DNA of 64,000 nucleotides from Silvania hatchlandensis (lineage in GTDB: Bacteria; Pseudomonadota; Gammaproteobacteria; Enterobacterales; Enterobacteriaceae): contig NZ_JAMGZK010000045.1 in NCBI RefSeq assembly GCF_025564065.1, forward strand, positions 62,001-126,000. Reading direction: 5' to 3'. Of this stretch, positions 41,672 through 50,949 are shown piece after piece (the first letter of the stretch is position 1; each line of letters starts with the position of its first letter). The notes under the pieces are model-generated. The model ran no database searches, had not been told where the DNA came from, and worked only from the letters and a program-made list of their open reading frames with translations. The translations under genes and the position numbers were made by a program.

Positions 41672-42403
41672 ATGAAAAAGTTAGTTCTGGCCGCATTACT
41701 GGCAACCTTCGCCGCAGGCGCCACCGCCGCAGATAAAATCAGCTTCGGCGTTTCGGCTACTTATCCGCCGTTCGAGTCGCTGGATGCCAGCAACCAGATC
41801 GTTGGCTTTGATATCGACCTGGCGAAAGCGCTCTGTACCCAGATGCAGGCCGATTGCACCTTTACTAACCATGCGTTTGATAGCCTGATCCCGGCGCTGA
41901 AATTCAAAAAATATGATGCGGTGATCTCGGGTATGGATATCACCCCGGAGCGTAGCAAGCAGGTCTCCTTCACCGAGCCGTACTACGCCAACTCGGCGGT
42001 GGTGATCGCCAAAAAAGGGGCGTACACCTCTTTTGACCAGCTGAAAGGCAAGCGCATCGGCATGGAAAACGGCACCACGCACCAGAAGTACCTGCAGGAT
42101 AAGCATACCGAAGTGAAAACTGTCGCTTACGACAGCTACCAGAACGCAATTATCGACCTGAAAAATGGCCGTATCGATGGCGTGTTTGGCGACACGGCAG
42201 TGGTCAACGAGTGGCTTAAAACCAACCCACAGCTGGGTACCGCCACTGAAAAAGTGACCGATCCACAATACTTCGGTACCGGTCTGGGCATTGCAGTACG
42301 TCCGGATAACAAAGCCCTGCTGGAGAAACTGAACGGCGCCCTGAAAGCGATTAAAGCTGACGGCACGTATCAGAAAATCAGCGATAAGTGGTTCCCACAG
42401 TAA
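41672..42403 (+). CDS. artJ: ArtJ, periplasmic L-arginine binding protein
   Basis: 243 residues from MKKLVLAALLATFAAGATA, a signal peptide; the start is at 41672 though the frame opens at 41642. The solute-binding family 3 fold is shown by TYPPFESLDASNQIVGFDIDL and YFGTGLGIAVRPDN. It binds L-arginine with high affinity and delivers it to ArtQMP. Transcribed alone, with its own ARG box, and followed by a REP cluster. Confidence 0.97.
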   Translation: MKKLVLAALLATFAAGATAADKISFGVSATYPPFESLDASNQIVGFDIDLAKALCTQMQADCTFTNHAFDSLIPALKFKKYDAVISGMDITPERSKQVSFTEPYYANSAVVIAKKGAYTSFDQLKGKRIGMENGTTHQKYLQDKHTEVKTVAYDSYQNAIIDLKNGRIDGVFGDTAVVNEWLKTNPQLGTATEKVTDPQYFGTGLGIAVRPDNKALLEKLNGALKAIKADGTYQKISDKWFPQ

Positions 42404-42410
42404 GTTTTTT

Positions 42411-42489
42411 TGCCGGGTGGCGGCTTCGCCTGCCCCGGCCTACAGGGTGGGGATTTTGTAGGCCGGGTGAGCATTAATGCCACCTGGCA
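42411..42489. repeat. Pair of inverted REP-type elements after artJ
   Basis: TGCCGGGTGGCGGCTTCGCC begins one REP-like palindrome (42411-42442) and TAGGCCGGGTGAGC... an inverted second (42459-42489). This is a small BIME between two convergent genes, likely to stabilise artJ mRNA and act as a gyrase/IHF target. Confidence 0.8.
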
Positions 42490-42492
42490 CTC

Positions 42493-43962
42493 TTAAAACG
42501 GCACATAAAAACGAAAACAAGCTCCTCTCGCCACCTCCATCAGCCTGATCTCTCCTCCGTGCAGTTCCAGCATCCGCTTCACAATCAACAACCCCAGTCC
42601 GCCCCGGTTGTCCCGTGACGCCTGTGGGCTGAGTGCCGATGGCCGCAGGAAAAGCGTGTCGCGCAGATGGTCGTCAATGCCCGGTCCGCTGTCGTTCACT
42701 TCAACCTGTAGCTGTTCACCCTCCTGCCACACCTTCAGGCCAATCTCCCCGCCCGGGGGCGTATGACGAATGGCGTTATCCAGCAGATTGGTCACCACCC
42801 GTTCGATCATCGACAGATCGGCGTTGATCATCGGCAGCGGGCGTGGCACGTCAATATGCAGCCGCAGCTGACGGGTCTCTACCGCCAGGTCAAACTTTTG
42901 CGCCACGTCGGAGATAAGCTCCCCGATGGCAAAACGCTCGCGTTGCGGTTTGATGCTGCCGTGCTCCAGCCGCGCCAGCTCAAACAGCTGCTGCGACAGG
43001 TGGCGGACCTTATGCCCCTGGCGCAGGGCAATCGCCAGGTAATGCTGGCTCTCCTCTGCGGAGAGGGTGGCGGATTTTAGCGACAGGGTTTCCAGATAAC
43101 CCAGCAGCGCGGTCAGCGGGGTGCGCAGGTCGTGGGAGATATTGGCGATAAACTCCCGCCGCTGGCGGTCGCTGTCGGCCAGCTGATCCCACTGGCTGGC
43201 AATCTTTTGCGCCAGTTCGATAAAGTTATTGCGCAGTAGCGCCACCTCACCCGCGGGCTGCGACTCAAGGGGCCGGGCGGCCAGCTGTTTGATGGCGCTG
43301 ATGCTGTCCTGCTCCAGCCCGCTGACCTCATGGGTCAGCAGCCTGACCGGACGCGTAACCCAGTACCAGACCAGCCCACCGGCCAGCGCACCAAACAGCG
43401 CCACCAGCAGCAGCGACCACAGCACCGTGCGCCACAGGGTTTTCTGCCACGCCTGTTCGGCCAGCGCATTCAACTCTTCCCCCTGCAGAATGATATACAG
43501 ATAGCCGTGCAATTCGCCGTTCTGGCGCAGGGGGGCAACGCTGAACACTTTCTGCTTATCGCTGCGCGGATCGTCACCGTAAACCGGCATCGTGGCGCCG
43601 CTCAGCGCTTGCTGAACCGGGGTGATGGAGACGCTTTGCCGTTTGATATGCCCCGGCGGCGCGGCATCGGCCAGCAGCTCACCCTGCGGGGAGAGGATAT
43701 ACAGCTCGACGCTGGGATTGAAGGTCATCAGGCGGTTAAACAGCGGCTGAAGCGCGCTGCGCTCGACCTGGCCCTGCTTATCCAGCAGCGGCTCGCGCTG
43801 GATAATGTGCTGTGCCAGACCGCCGGAGAGCCGCTGCACCATCGCATCCCCGTACTGCTTGCTGGCCCAAAGCTGCACCCCACAGGCGACGATGGCGCAC
43901 AGGCTCAGCAGGGCAATAAACAGCAGCGTCAGGCGCTGGCTGAGGGTGAGACGGCGGATCAT
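42493..43962 (-). CDS. Sensor histidine kinase of an unnamed two-component system
   Basis: 489 residues from MIRRLTLSQRL, whose ATG overlaps the regulator's stop by four bases; the frame extends to 43998. Two membrane helices (about 10-32 and 176-198) enclose a periplasmic sensor domain of about 140 residues. A HAMP domain follows, then the H-box IANISHDLRTPL (His about residue 271), the N-box NLLDNAIRHTPPGG and G-boxes (DSGPGI, GGLGL). The signal is unknown. It has no counterpart between artJ and rlmC in E. coli. The partner is the response regulator directly upstream. Confidence 0.9.
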   Translation of the reverse strand: MIRRLTLSQRLTLLFIALLSLCAIVACGVQLWASKQYGDAMVQRLSGGLAQHIIQREPLLDKQGQVERSALQPLFNRLMTFNPSVELYILSPQGELLADAAPPGHIKRQSVSITPVQQALSGATMPVYGDDPRSDKQKVFSVAPLRQNGELHGYLYIILQGEELNALAEQAWQKTLWRTVLWSLLLVALFGALAGGLVWYWVTRPVRLLTHEVSGLEQDSISAIKQLAARPLESQPAGEVALLRNNFIELAQKIASQWDQLADSDRQRREFIANISHDLRTPLTALLGYLETLSLKSATLSAEESQHYLAIALRQGHKVRHLSQQLFELARLEHGSIKPQRERFAIGELISDVAQKFDLAVETRQLRLHIDVPRPLPMINADLSMIERVVTNLLDNAIRHTPPGGEIGLKVWQEGEQLQVEVNDSGPGIDDHLRDTLFLRPSALSPQASRDNRGGLGLLIVKRMLELHGGEIRLMEVARGACFRFYVPF

Positions 43963-44651
43963 AGTGGGCGCTCCGCGAAGAGATAGCCTTTCCCCCAAAC
44001 GGTACGGATGACCTGCGGCTCGGCGGCGTCGACTTCAATCTTGATCCGCAGGCGGTTGATGTGGGTGTTAACGGTATGTTCGTAGCCTTCGTGCTGGTAT
44101 CCCCACACTTTGTCGAGCAGCGCCAGGCGAGAGAACACCTCCCCAGGGTGACGGGCAAAAAAGTAGAGCAGATCGAATTCGCGCGGCGTCAGGTCGATGA
44201 CTTCGCCGCGTAGCTGGACGCTGCGCGCCAGCGGGTCAATGGTCAGACCATGGGCCGTAATCAGCCCGGCGGTATGCTGGCCCATCGCCTGCTGACGGCG
44301 GAACAGCGCCCGGATGCGCGCCACCAGCTCCTGCACCGAGAAGGGTTTAGCGAGGTAATCATCGGCCCCGGTTTCAAGCCCGAGAATGCGTTCGGTTTCA
44401 CTGCTGCGGGCGCTAATGATAATCACCGGCAGGTAGTGATCGCGCGCGCGGATCGCCCGACAGAGGGTCAGCCCGTCAACGTTGGGCAGCATCAGATCGA
44501 GGATCACCGCATCCCAGCGTGGGTCGTCCACCGCCCGCAGCGCGCACGCCCCGTCTGCCTCATGGGTGATCTGGTAGCCCTCGTCCTCTAAATTCAGGCG
44601 CAGCAGCGCGGCAATATCGCCGTCGTCTTCCACCAGTAATATGTGCTTCAT
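43959..44651 (-). CDS. OmpR-family response regulator of the same system
   Basis: 230 residues. The receiver domain has the acidic pair VEDD (8-11), the phosphorylated aspartate in VILDLMLP (about residue 51) and the conserved K in LAKPFS (about 103). The C-terminal winged helix (LTPREFDLLYFFARHPGEV, HINRLRIKIE) is the OmpR/PhoB type. It reads in the same direction as rlmC upstream, but 93 bases separate them. A hairpin overlaps its ribosome-binding site region (44661-44681). Confidence 0.92.
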   Translation of the reverse strand: MKHILLVEDDGDIAALLRLNLEDEGYQITHEADGACALRAVDDPRWDAVILDLMLPNVDGLTLCRAIRARDHYLPVIIISARSSETERILGLETGADDYLAKPFSVQELVARIRALFRRQQAMGQHTAGLITAHGLTIDPLARSVQLRGEVIDLTPREFDLLYFFARHPGEVFSRLALLDKVWGYQHEGYEHTVNTHINRLRIKIEVDAAEPQVIRTVWGKGYLFAERPL

Positions 44652-44744
44652 CGGTCAACCTTATCTAAGCCAGATAGATAAAGCTTACCCGATTTCAGGC
44701 GCGGGCAACGTTCACATTTTGTTTAACATTGTGGAGTGAGGGCA

Positions 44745-45878
44745 TCAGGCGTTGGACTTGACCAGTAGCGTCAGTACTTCGTAGTGCGCGGTATGCGGGA
44801 ACATATCGAACAGCTGGACGCGCGCGATGCGATACCCGGGCAGATCCCGGAGATCTTTCGCCATCGTCTGCGCATTGCAGCTTGAGTAGATAATAAACGG
44901 CGGGGCCATCTGGCTCAGGTAGTCGCACAGCGCTTTGCCAATCCCGCGACGCGGGGGGTTGACCAGCACCAGGTCCGGCACATCTTGCTGACCGGTGGCA
45001 AACTGGGTTGAATCCAGCGCCTGGAAATGCAGATTTGTTAACCCCAGCTCGCTGGCCGACTGCGTGGCACAGGCGATCGCCTCGGCGGAGATTTCGATTC
45101 CGGTCAGGCGCATCTGCGGCGTGGCGCAGTGCAGACCAAAGCCACCGACGCCACAAAACAGATCCCACATATGGTTCACCGGCAGCAGGCCGACCCAGTC
45201 GCGCGCCGTGGCGTACAGCTGGCTGGCCACCGTCGGGTTGGTCTGGAAAAAGCTTTTCGGGCGGATCCACAGCGGCACGTCGTTGAAGCGCTCGGCCAGC
45301 GCCTGCGCCGGAGTAAAGAAGATCTCCTCCTCCCCTTCCATGATCGCCATATGCACTGGCTGAATGTTCGCGGTGATCACCTTCAGCTGCGGCAGCTGTT
45401 CCTGCAGCCACGGCAGCGCCGCGCGCAGCTGGGCGACTTTAGCGTCGGAGCGCAGCACAAATCGCAGCATCATCCCGCCATCCTGCTGGCTTTCGGTCAG
45501 CAAAAGATACTTCAGCTCGCCGCGCTTGCGCTCGACGCTGTAAGGCGTAAGGCCCGCGCGGGCGATAAAGGGTTTCAGGGTCGCAAAGACCGGGGCGAAA
45601 GAGGCGGGATAGAGCGGACAGTCGGTCAGATCTTCTGGCGTGCCGTCGCGGTGCAACATTCCAAGCAGCGGTTTTTCGACGCTGCCGCTCACCACCATTT
45701 TGGCTTTATTGCGAAAAGCCTGCTCCGGCCCGCCGATCGGCGCGCACCACTCCGCCACCGGTAAGTCAGACAGTAATGTCTGCAGGTCGGACATTTTGGC
45801 GGAAAGCTGAGAAGAGACCGGCTGTTCAATCCACTGACAGGAGCGGCAGCGACCGGCGTCATAGAGTGCGCACTGCAT
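44745..45878 (-). CDS. rlmC: RlmC, 23S rRNA (uracil-747-C5)-methyltransferase
   Basis: 377 residues (375 in E. coli). Cysteines C3, C11 and C14 near the N-terminus, with a fourth later, hold a [4Fe-4S] cluster. S-adenosylmethionine motif [13 protein letters not shown] lies at about 240-252; the catalytic cysteine is in IYSSCNAQT near residue 334 and NPPRRGIG is the family motif. It methylates U747 of 23S rRNA. Confidence 0.97.
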   Translation of the reverse strand: MQCALYDAGRCRSCQWIEQPVSSQLSAKMSDLQTLLSDLPVAEWCAPIGGPEQAFRNKAKMVVSGSVEKPLLGMLHRDGTPEDLTDCPLYPASFAPVFATLKPFIARAGLTPYSVERKRGELKYLLLTESQQDGGMMLRFVLRSDAKVAQLRAALPWLQEQLPQLKVITANIQPVHMAIMEGEEEIFFTPAQALAERFNDVPLWIRPKSFFQTNPTVASQLYATARDWVGLLPVNHMWDLFCGVGGFGLHCATPQMRLTGIEISAEAIACATQSASELGLTNLHFQALDSTQFATGQQDVPDLVLVNPPRRGIGKALCDYLSQMAPPFIIYSSCNAQTMAKDLRDLPGYRIARVQLFDMFPHTAHYEVLTLLVKSNA

Positions 45879-45918
45879 AACAAAACCTTAATACGTCTGG
45901 GGGCAGCGATTATACACG

Positions 45919-46392
45919 TTATTGCAAACGGAAAAACCGTCGGCTGGCAGGCGGAATAAACAGCAGGCACAGCACCAGCACATCGGGCAGCTTTTGCATC
46001 ATCAGGGTGCGGAAAATTTCCTGTTTGGTCTCACCGGGGATGCTGAAAAGCTCCGGATAACCGTAGCCCAGCGACGAGGCCCACAGGTACGCGGTGGTGA
46101 TGGCGTGGATCAGCATATAGACCCAGCGCGCCCAGTTGCGCCCCTTGATCAGTGAAAATGCGCAGTAGATCTCGGCAGACACCAGCAGCAGGCTGCTAAA
46201 AAACACCAGCGTTAAGCTCCAGCTCTGCACGCTGCGGTGGATAAACTCGGCGATGCCGTGCACCCCGAGGGTGCTGAAAATCATCACCAAATCGAGACCG
46301 CGGATCAAAATAATGGCGAGCGCCGCCACCTGAACCAGCGCAGGGACGTTTAGTCGGGCATGGGTATGGCGTGTTTTTTTAAAAAATCCCAA
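45919..46392 (-). CDS. ybjO: YbjO, inner-membrane protein
   Basis: 157 residues (E. coli YbjO 162), with four membrane helices (about 22-45, 60-80, 90-110, 130-150). DUF2593 family, function unknown. It lies between the potFGHI terminator and rlmC and is read in the same direction. Confidence 0.93.
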   Translation of the reverse strand: MGFFKKTRHTHARLNVPALVQVAALAIILIRGLDLVMIFSTLGVHGIAEFIHRSVQSWSLTLVFFSSLLLVSAEIYCAFSLIKGRNWARWVYMLIHAITTAYLWASSLGYGYPELFSIPGETKQEIFRTLMMQKLPDVLVLCLLFIPPASRRFFRLQ

Positions 46393-46405
46393 TGTTTCAC
46401 TTCCC

Positions 46406-46436
46406 TGAAAAACAGTGCCGCGACAAGCGCGGCACT
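46406..46436 (-). terminator. Terminator of the potFGHI operon
   Basis: 9-bp stem AGTGCCGCG (46414-46422) / CGCGGCACT (46428-46436); read leftwards it is followed by GTTTTTC. Lies between the potI stop and ybjO. Confidence 0.8.
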
Positions 46437-46457
46437 TTACGGGAAATTTTAATCGTT

Positions 46458-47303
46458 TCAGTGGCGCCTTGCACGCTGGATATCACGCACGCGTTGTTTT
46501 TCAGACCGCGCCATCAGATACCAGGCGATAAGCCCGACAATGCCGACCACGCCAAGAATCAGCGTCGCCAGAGCATTTATCTCCGGATTAACCCCCATTC
46601 TGACGCTGGAGAAGACCAGCATCGGCAGCGTGGTAGCCCCCGGGCCGGAGACGAAGCTGGCGATCACCAGATCGTCGAGCGACAGGGTAAACGCCAGCAG
46701 CCAGCCGGAAATCACCGCCGGCATGATCATCGGTAAGGTGATGATAAAGAACACCTTCAGCGGCGTGGCGCCCAGATCCATCGCCGCCTCTTCAATCGAG
46801 TGGTCCAGCTCGCGCAGCCTGGAAGAGATCACCACCGCCACGTAGGCGGTACAGAAGGTGACGTGCGCCAGCCAGATGGTCAGCATGCCGCGATCCGACG
46901 GCCAGCCAATGGCGTGCCCCATGGCCACAAACAGCAGCAGCAGCGACAGACCGGTGATCACATCGGGCATCACCAGCGGGGCGGTGATCATAAAGGCAAA
47001 GCCGTTTGCGCCGCGAAAACGACCAAAACGCACCATCACCACCGCCGCAATGGTGCCGAGAATGACCGCCATCGTGGCCGCACAGGCGGCAATGGTCAGG
47101 CTTAAGCCGACGGCGCTCATCATCGCGTCGTCGCGAAACAGCTCCCCGTACCAGCGCGTGGACCAGCCCGCCCACACCGTCACCAGCTTCGAGCTGTTAA
47201 AGGAGTAGATCACCAGCATCAGCATCGGGGCATACAGGAAGGTAAAGCCGACCACCAGGATCAGGATCCGCCACGGAGAGCGCACTACCGGTAAGTTGTT
47301 CAT
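46458..47303 (-). CDS. potI: PotI, putrescine ABC transporter permease
   Basis: 281 residues from MNNLPVVRSPWR, the E. coli length; the frame opens at 47345 but this start matches and overlaps the potH stop by four bases. Six membrane helices and the EAA loop AAMDLGATPLKVFFIITLP (about 175-193). It forms the channel with PotH for putrescine uptake driven by PotG. Confidence 0.97.
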   Translation of the reverse strand: MNNLPVVRSPWRILILVVGFTFLYAPMLMLVIYSFNSSKLVTVWAGWSTRWYGELFRDDAMMSAVGLSLTIAACAATMAVILGTIAAVVMVRFGRFRGANGFAFMITAPLVMPDVITGLSLLLLFVAMGHAIGWPSDRGMLTIWLAHVTFCTAYVAVVISSRLRELDHSIEEAAMDLGATPLKVFFIITLPMIMPAVISGWLLAFTLSLDDLVIASFVSGPGATTLPMLVFSSVRMGVNPEINALATLILGVVGIVGLIAWYLMARSEKQRVRDIQRARRH

Positions 47304-48250
47304 CCGTGATCCCCCATCTGTTTCTGCTGATATTTGTGGAACCACATGATCGGCACGATCAGCAGCAGCAACATCACGATCGCCACCGCCGAGGCCACCG
47401 GCCAGTCGCGGTTATTGAAGAACTCCTGCCACAGCACGCGGCCAATCATGATGCTGTCCGGACCGCCGAGCAGTTCCGGGATCACGAACTCGCCAACCGC
47501 CGGGATAAACACCAGCATTGACCCGGCGATAATCCCGCCTTTGGTCAGGGGCACGATCACGCTGAAGAAGGTTTTCAGCGGACGAGCACCGAGATCCAGC
47601 GCCGCCTCGACCAGCGAGTAGTCGATGCGCGTCAGGGCGGTGTAAATCGGCAGCACCATAAACGGCAGATAGGCGTACACAATCCCGATATAGACCGCCA
47701 GATTGGTGTGCAGAATAGTCAGGGGCTGATCGATAACCCCCAGCCAGAGTAAAAAGTTGTTCAGCACGCCGTTGTTTTTCAGGATCCCCATCCAGGCATA
47801 GACGCGGATCAGGAACGAGGTCCATGACGGCAAAATCACCAGCAGCAGCAGGATATTGCGCGTCGACGGCTTACTGTGCGCCACCGCCCAGGCCAGCGGA
47901 TAGCCCAGCAGCAGACAGCAGATAGTCGCCACACCCGCCACCTGCAGCGACTGCAGATAGGCCTCAAAATAGAGCGGATCGTCGGTGAGCTGAAGGTAGT
48001 TGCCCAGATTGAGGGTCACCGACAGCTGAGCGTCGGCCCAGGCCACCAGATCGCTGTACGGCGGGATCGCGCGCGCCATCTCCGCAAGACTGATTTTGAA
48101 CACAATCAGGAACGGCAGCAGGAACAGCAGGATCAGCCACAGGTATGGCAGGCTAATCACCAGCTTGCGCCCGTGCGCCATCTGCATTCGGGTCAGCCAG
48201 GACGTTTGCGTGCCCATTGGTGTGCGGGCCGCAGGTTCAGGTTTGTTCAT
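47300..48250 (-). CDS. potH: PotH, putrescine ABC transporter permease
   Basis: 316 residues (317 in E. coli), six membrane helices, EAA loop AALDLGARPLKTFFSVIVP (about 215-233). Nine bases separate it from potG. Confidence 0.97.
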   Translation of the reverse strand: MNKPEPAARTPMGTQTSWLTRMQMAHGRKLVISLPYLWLILLFLLPFLIVFKISLAEMARAIPPYSDLVAWADAQLSVTLNLGNYLQLTDDPLYFEAYLQSLQVAGVATICCLLLGYPLAWAVAHSKPSTRNILLLLVILPSWTSFLIRVYAWMGILKNNGVLNNFLLWLGVIDQPLTILHTNLAVYIGIVYAYLPFMVLPIYTALTRIDYSLVEAALDLGARPLKTFFSVIVPLTKGGIIAGSMLVFIPAVGEFVIPELLGGPDSIMIGRVLWQEFFNNRDWPVASAVAIVMLLLLIVPIMWFHKYQQKQMGDHG

Positions 48251-48259
48251 TGCCCTTCC

Positions 48260-49393
48260 TTATACCGTCAGCACAACGCAGCTGTCCGCATCCCAGCACA
48301 GACGCACTTCGTCGCCCCAGGTCGGGAGGCCTTTACGGTAGCGATCCGTGTTCTGCAGCTGGGCGCTGATCATCTGCCCGCTTTTCAGGCGGACATGATA
48401 GATGGAGAGGTCGCCGAGATAGGCGATATGCACCACTTCGCCCACGGCAAAGTTACAACCATCGGCCGGCGGCGCATCACAGAGGGTGATTTTTTCCGGA
48501 CGCAGCGCCACGTACACTGGCACGTTATCAACCACCGAGTTATCGACGGCCACTTTCAGCGGGTGGATCAGCCCCGGGGAGTCAATCACCAGCCCGTCTT
48601 CTTCGCGCGATTTCAGCAGCCCTTCGAAGACGTTCATCGAACCGATAAATTCCGCACTGTAGCGGGTGGTCGGGTGCTCATAAATCTCTTCCGGCTCGCC
48701 AATCTGCACGAACTTACCGCGGTTCATGATCGCGATGCGACCGGCCATGGTCATCGCCTCTTCCTGATCGTGGGTAACCATTACGCAGGTTGCGCCGACA
48801 CGTTCAAGAATATCCAGCACTTCGAGCTGCATGCGGTCGCGCAGCTTTTTATCCAGCGCCCCCATTGGCTCATCCAGCAGCAGCAGCTTTGGCCGCTTCG
48901 CCAGGCTGCGGGCCAGGGCCACGCGCTGACGCTGGCCGCCCGAGAGCTGGTGTGGCTTACGCTTAGCAAACTCCTGCATGTGCACCAGGCTCAGCATTTC
49001 GGCGACCCGCGCGCTGATTTCGGCTTTTGGCAGTTTGTCCTGCTTCAGACCAAAGGCGATGTTCTGCTCGACGGTCATGTGCGGGAACAGGGCGTAAGAC
49101 TGGAACATCATATTGATCGGCCGCTGATAGGGCGGCACCTGCGACAGGTCCACACCATCGAGCACAATCTGCCCGGCGGTCGGCTGTTCAAACCCGGCAA
49201 GCATACGCAGCAACGTCGATTTCCCGCAGCCGGACGCGCCGAGCAGGGCAAAGATTTCGCCTTTATAGATAGTCAGGCTGACATCATCGACGGCGTGCTG
49301 GCCGTCGAACGATTTGGTCAGGTTACGGATTTCCAGCAGCGGGGTCAGCGCTTTACGGGTTTTCGCCTGTGGGCGGGGGATCGCGTCGTTCAC
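48260..49393 (-). CDS. potG: PotG, putrescine ABC transporter ATPase
   Basis: 377 residues from a GTG start that gives VNDAIPRPQAKTRK, identical to E. coli PotG; GGAG lies eight bases upstream. The open frame reaches 49468 but the added residues look like intergenic hairpin sequence. Walker A GASGCGKST (about 52-60), signature LSGGQRQRVA, Walker B LLLLDEPMGALD, H-loop VTHD, then a TOBE domain. It powers PotHI with PotF. Confidence 0.96.
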   Translation of the reverse strand: MNDAIPRPQAKTRKALTPLLEIRNLTKSFDGQHAVDDVSLTIYKGEIFALLGASGCGKSTLLRMLAGFEQPTAGQIVLDGVDLSQVPPYQRPINMMFQSYALFPHMTVEQNIAFGLKQDKLPKAEISARVAEMLSLVHMQEFAKRKPHQLSGGQRQRVALARSLAKRPKLLLLDEPMGALDKKLRDRMQLEVLDILERVGATCVMVTHDQEEAMTMAGRIAIMNRGKFVQIGEPEEIYEHPTTRYSAEFIGSMNVFEGLLKSREEDGLVIDSPGLIHPLKVAVDNSVVDNVPVYVALRPEKITLCDAPPADGCNFAVGEVVHIAYLGDLSIYHVRLKSGQMISAQLQNTDRYRKGLPTWGDEVRLCWDADSCVVLTV

Positions 49394-49424
49394 GGGGTGC
49401 TCTCCGGCATCAATCAAACGGGTG

Positions 49425-49477
49425 CAGGCGCACCATGACGGTGCGCCTGATGCCGGGCAAAGGTGCAACTGCCCGGC
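49425..49477 (-). repeat. Two intercistronic hairpins between potF and potG
   Basis: CAGGCGCACC (49425-49434) pairs with GGTGCGCCTG (49440-49449), and GCCGGGCA (49452-49459) with TGCCCGGC (49470-49477). No T tract follows, so they are more likely mRNA stabilisers than terminators, allowing more binding protein (PotF) than membrane parts. Confidence 0.7.
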
Positions 49478-49487
49478 CTGATTCTTA

Positions 49488-50600
49488 TTATTTACCGCTT
49501 TTCACTTTGGTCCACGCTCGGGTGCGCACGCGGTCGATTTTCGGTTCTTGTACGCTGAGGGTGAACATTTTGGCGCGCACGTCAGCCGGCGGATAGATGC
49601 CCGGATTGTCACGCACTTCGGCGCTCACCAGCGCGGTGGCGGCTTTGTTGCCGTTGGCATAGAAGATGTGATCCGAGATATGGGCAATCACGTCCGGACG
49701 CAGCAGGTAGTTCAGGAACTGGTAGGCTTCGTCTTTGTTCTTCGCATCCGCAGGCATCGCGAAGACGTCGAAGAAGGCCATCGCCCCCTCTTTCGGGATA
49801 GAGTAGGCGATATTCACGCCATTTTTGGCCTCTTTCGCACGGTTAGCCGCCTGCAGAACATCCCCTGCCCAGCCGATCGCCACGCAGGTGTCGCCATTTG
49901 CCAGGTCGTTAATGTACTGGGAGGAGTGGAAGTAACGGATATTTGGACGCAGCTTCAGCAGCAGATCGGTGGCCGGGCCGGTGTAATCATCCGCTTTGGT
50001 GCTGTTCGGATCTTTACCAAGGTAGTTCAGCACCGTGGCAAAAATCTCTTCTGGCGCATCGAGGAACGAGACGCCGCAGCTTTTCAGTTTTTCGAGGTTT
50101 TCTGGCTTCAGCACCAGATCCCAGCTGTTCACCGGCGCGTCGGTACCGAGCGCTTTTTTCACTTTCTCGACGTTATAGCCAATGCCGGTGGTCGCCCACA
50201 TGTACGGCAAGGCGTATTTGTTTTCCGGGTCGTGCTTGGCAATCAGCTTAAGCAGATCGGGATCGAGGTTTTTCCACTCCGGGAGTTTGCTTTTATCCAG
50301 CGGCTGGAAGACACCGGCCGAGAGCTGACGCTCCAGGAAACTGGCTGACGGTACCACCAGGTCAAAGCCGGTGCTGCCCGCCATCAGTTTGCCTTCCAGC
50401 ACTTCGTTGGAATCGAAGACGTCGTAAACCACTTTAATACCGGTCTCTTTTTCAAAATTAGCGACGGTGTCCGGCGCAATATAATCAGACCAGTTATAGA
50501 TATGCAGCGTTTTTTGTTCCGCAGCGAGCGAACCAGCAGAGACAGCCATCAGAGCACCGGCAATCAGCCCCGAAACCCAGGTTTTTTTTAAAGCGATCAT
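49488..50600 (-). CDS. potF: PotF, periplasmic putrescine-binding protein
   Basis: 370 residues, the E. coli length. The signal peptide ends near AGSLAAEQ (about residue 27). The polyamine-binding fold has HIYNWSDYIAPDT at the mature N-terminus, with aromatic and acidic residues (W37, Y40, D-type contacts such as VVPSASFLERQ and WAGDV) that line the putrescine site in E. coli. It is the first and most expressed gene of potFGHI. Confidence 0.97.
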   Translation of the reverse strand: MIALKKTWVSGLIAGALMAVSAGSLAAEQKTLHIYNWSDYIAPDTVANFEKETGIKVVYDVFDSNEVLEGKLMAGSTGFDLVVPSASFLERQLSAGVFQPLDKSKLPEWKNLDPDLLKLIAKHDPENKYALPYMWATTGIGYNVEKVKKALGTDAPVNSWDLVLKPENLEKLKSCGVSFLDAPEEIFATVLNYLGKDPNSTKADDYTGPATDLLLKLRPNIRYFHSSQYINDLANGDTCVAIGWAGDVLQAANRAKEAKNGVNIAYSIPKEGAMAFFDVFAMPADAKNKDEAYQFLNYLLRPDVIAHISDHIFYANGNKAATALVSAEVRDNPGIYPPADVRAKMFTLSVQEPKIDRVRTRAWTKVKSGK

Positions 50601-50949
50601 AGCGTTTATCCTTCTGAAAGCGCGTTAACAAACGCACTAAAAATGAACACTCTTAGTCTATGCAAGAATCGTGCATAATTTATCACTCTGCCAGCAGCAG
50701 AAGATATTGCTCTGTTGGCAGTATCTGCTCGCAATTAACAGCATCGCAAGAATAAACTGTAGCTTGTCTTTGCGGCTATAGCCCAGATTAAAAAACGCCT
50801 TTTATCAATTTTTTATGCAGAATCGGTCTACGTGATAAGCCGAAAAACGAGGAAGGTGGTGAATAATTCTTTAAAGAAAGGTTAAAGCCAGCACAAAAGA
50901 GGGTGTTACGCAGCCGCCACGACAGCGACTGCCTGAATGTCAGACAAGA
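50601..50949. promoter_or_regulatory. 349-bp gene-free region between ybjN and potF
   Basis: Leader and promoter of potF, reading left, and the 3' region of ybjN. No ORF of note. No convincing ribosome-independent structure or strong promoter hexamers could be fixed by eye. Confidence 0.4.

Noticed and set aside
47876-49438. 520-codon open frame on the plus strand opposite potH-potG
   Set aside because: Spans the antisense of two conserved genes and their junction; shadow.
50601-50949. Possible sigma-54 promoter before potF (TTGGCAGTATCTGCT)
   Set aside because: The -12 GC element lacks the TTGC core and lies on the wrong strand for potF.
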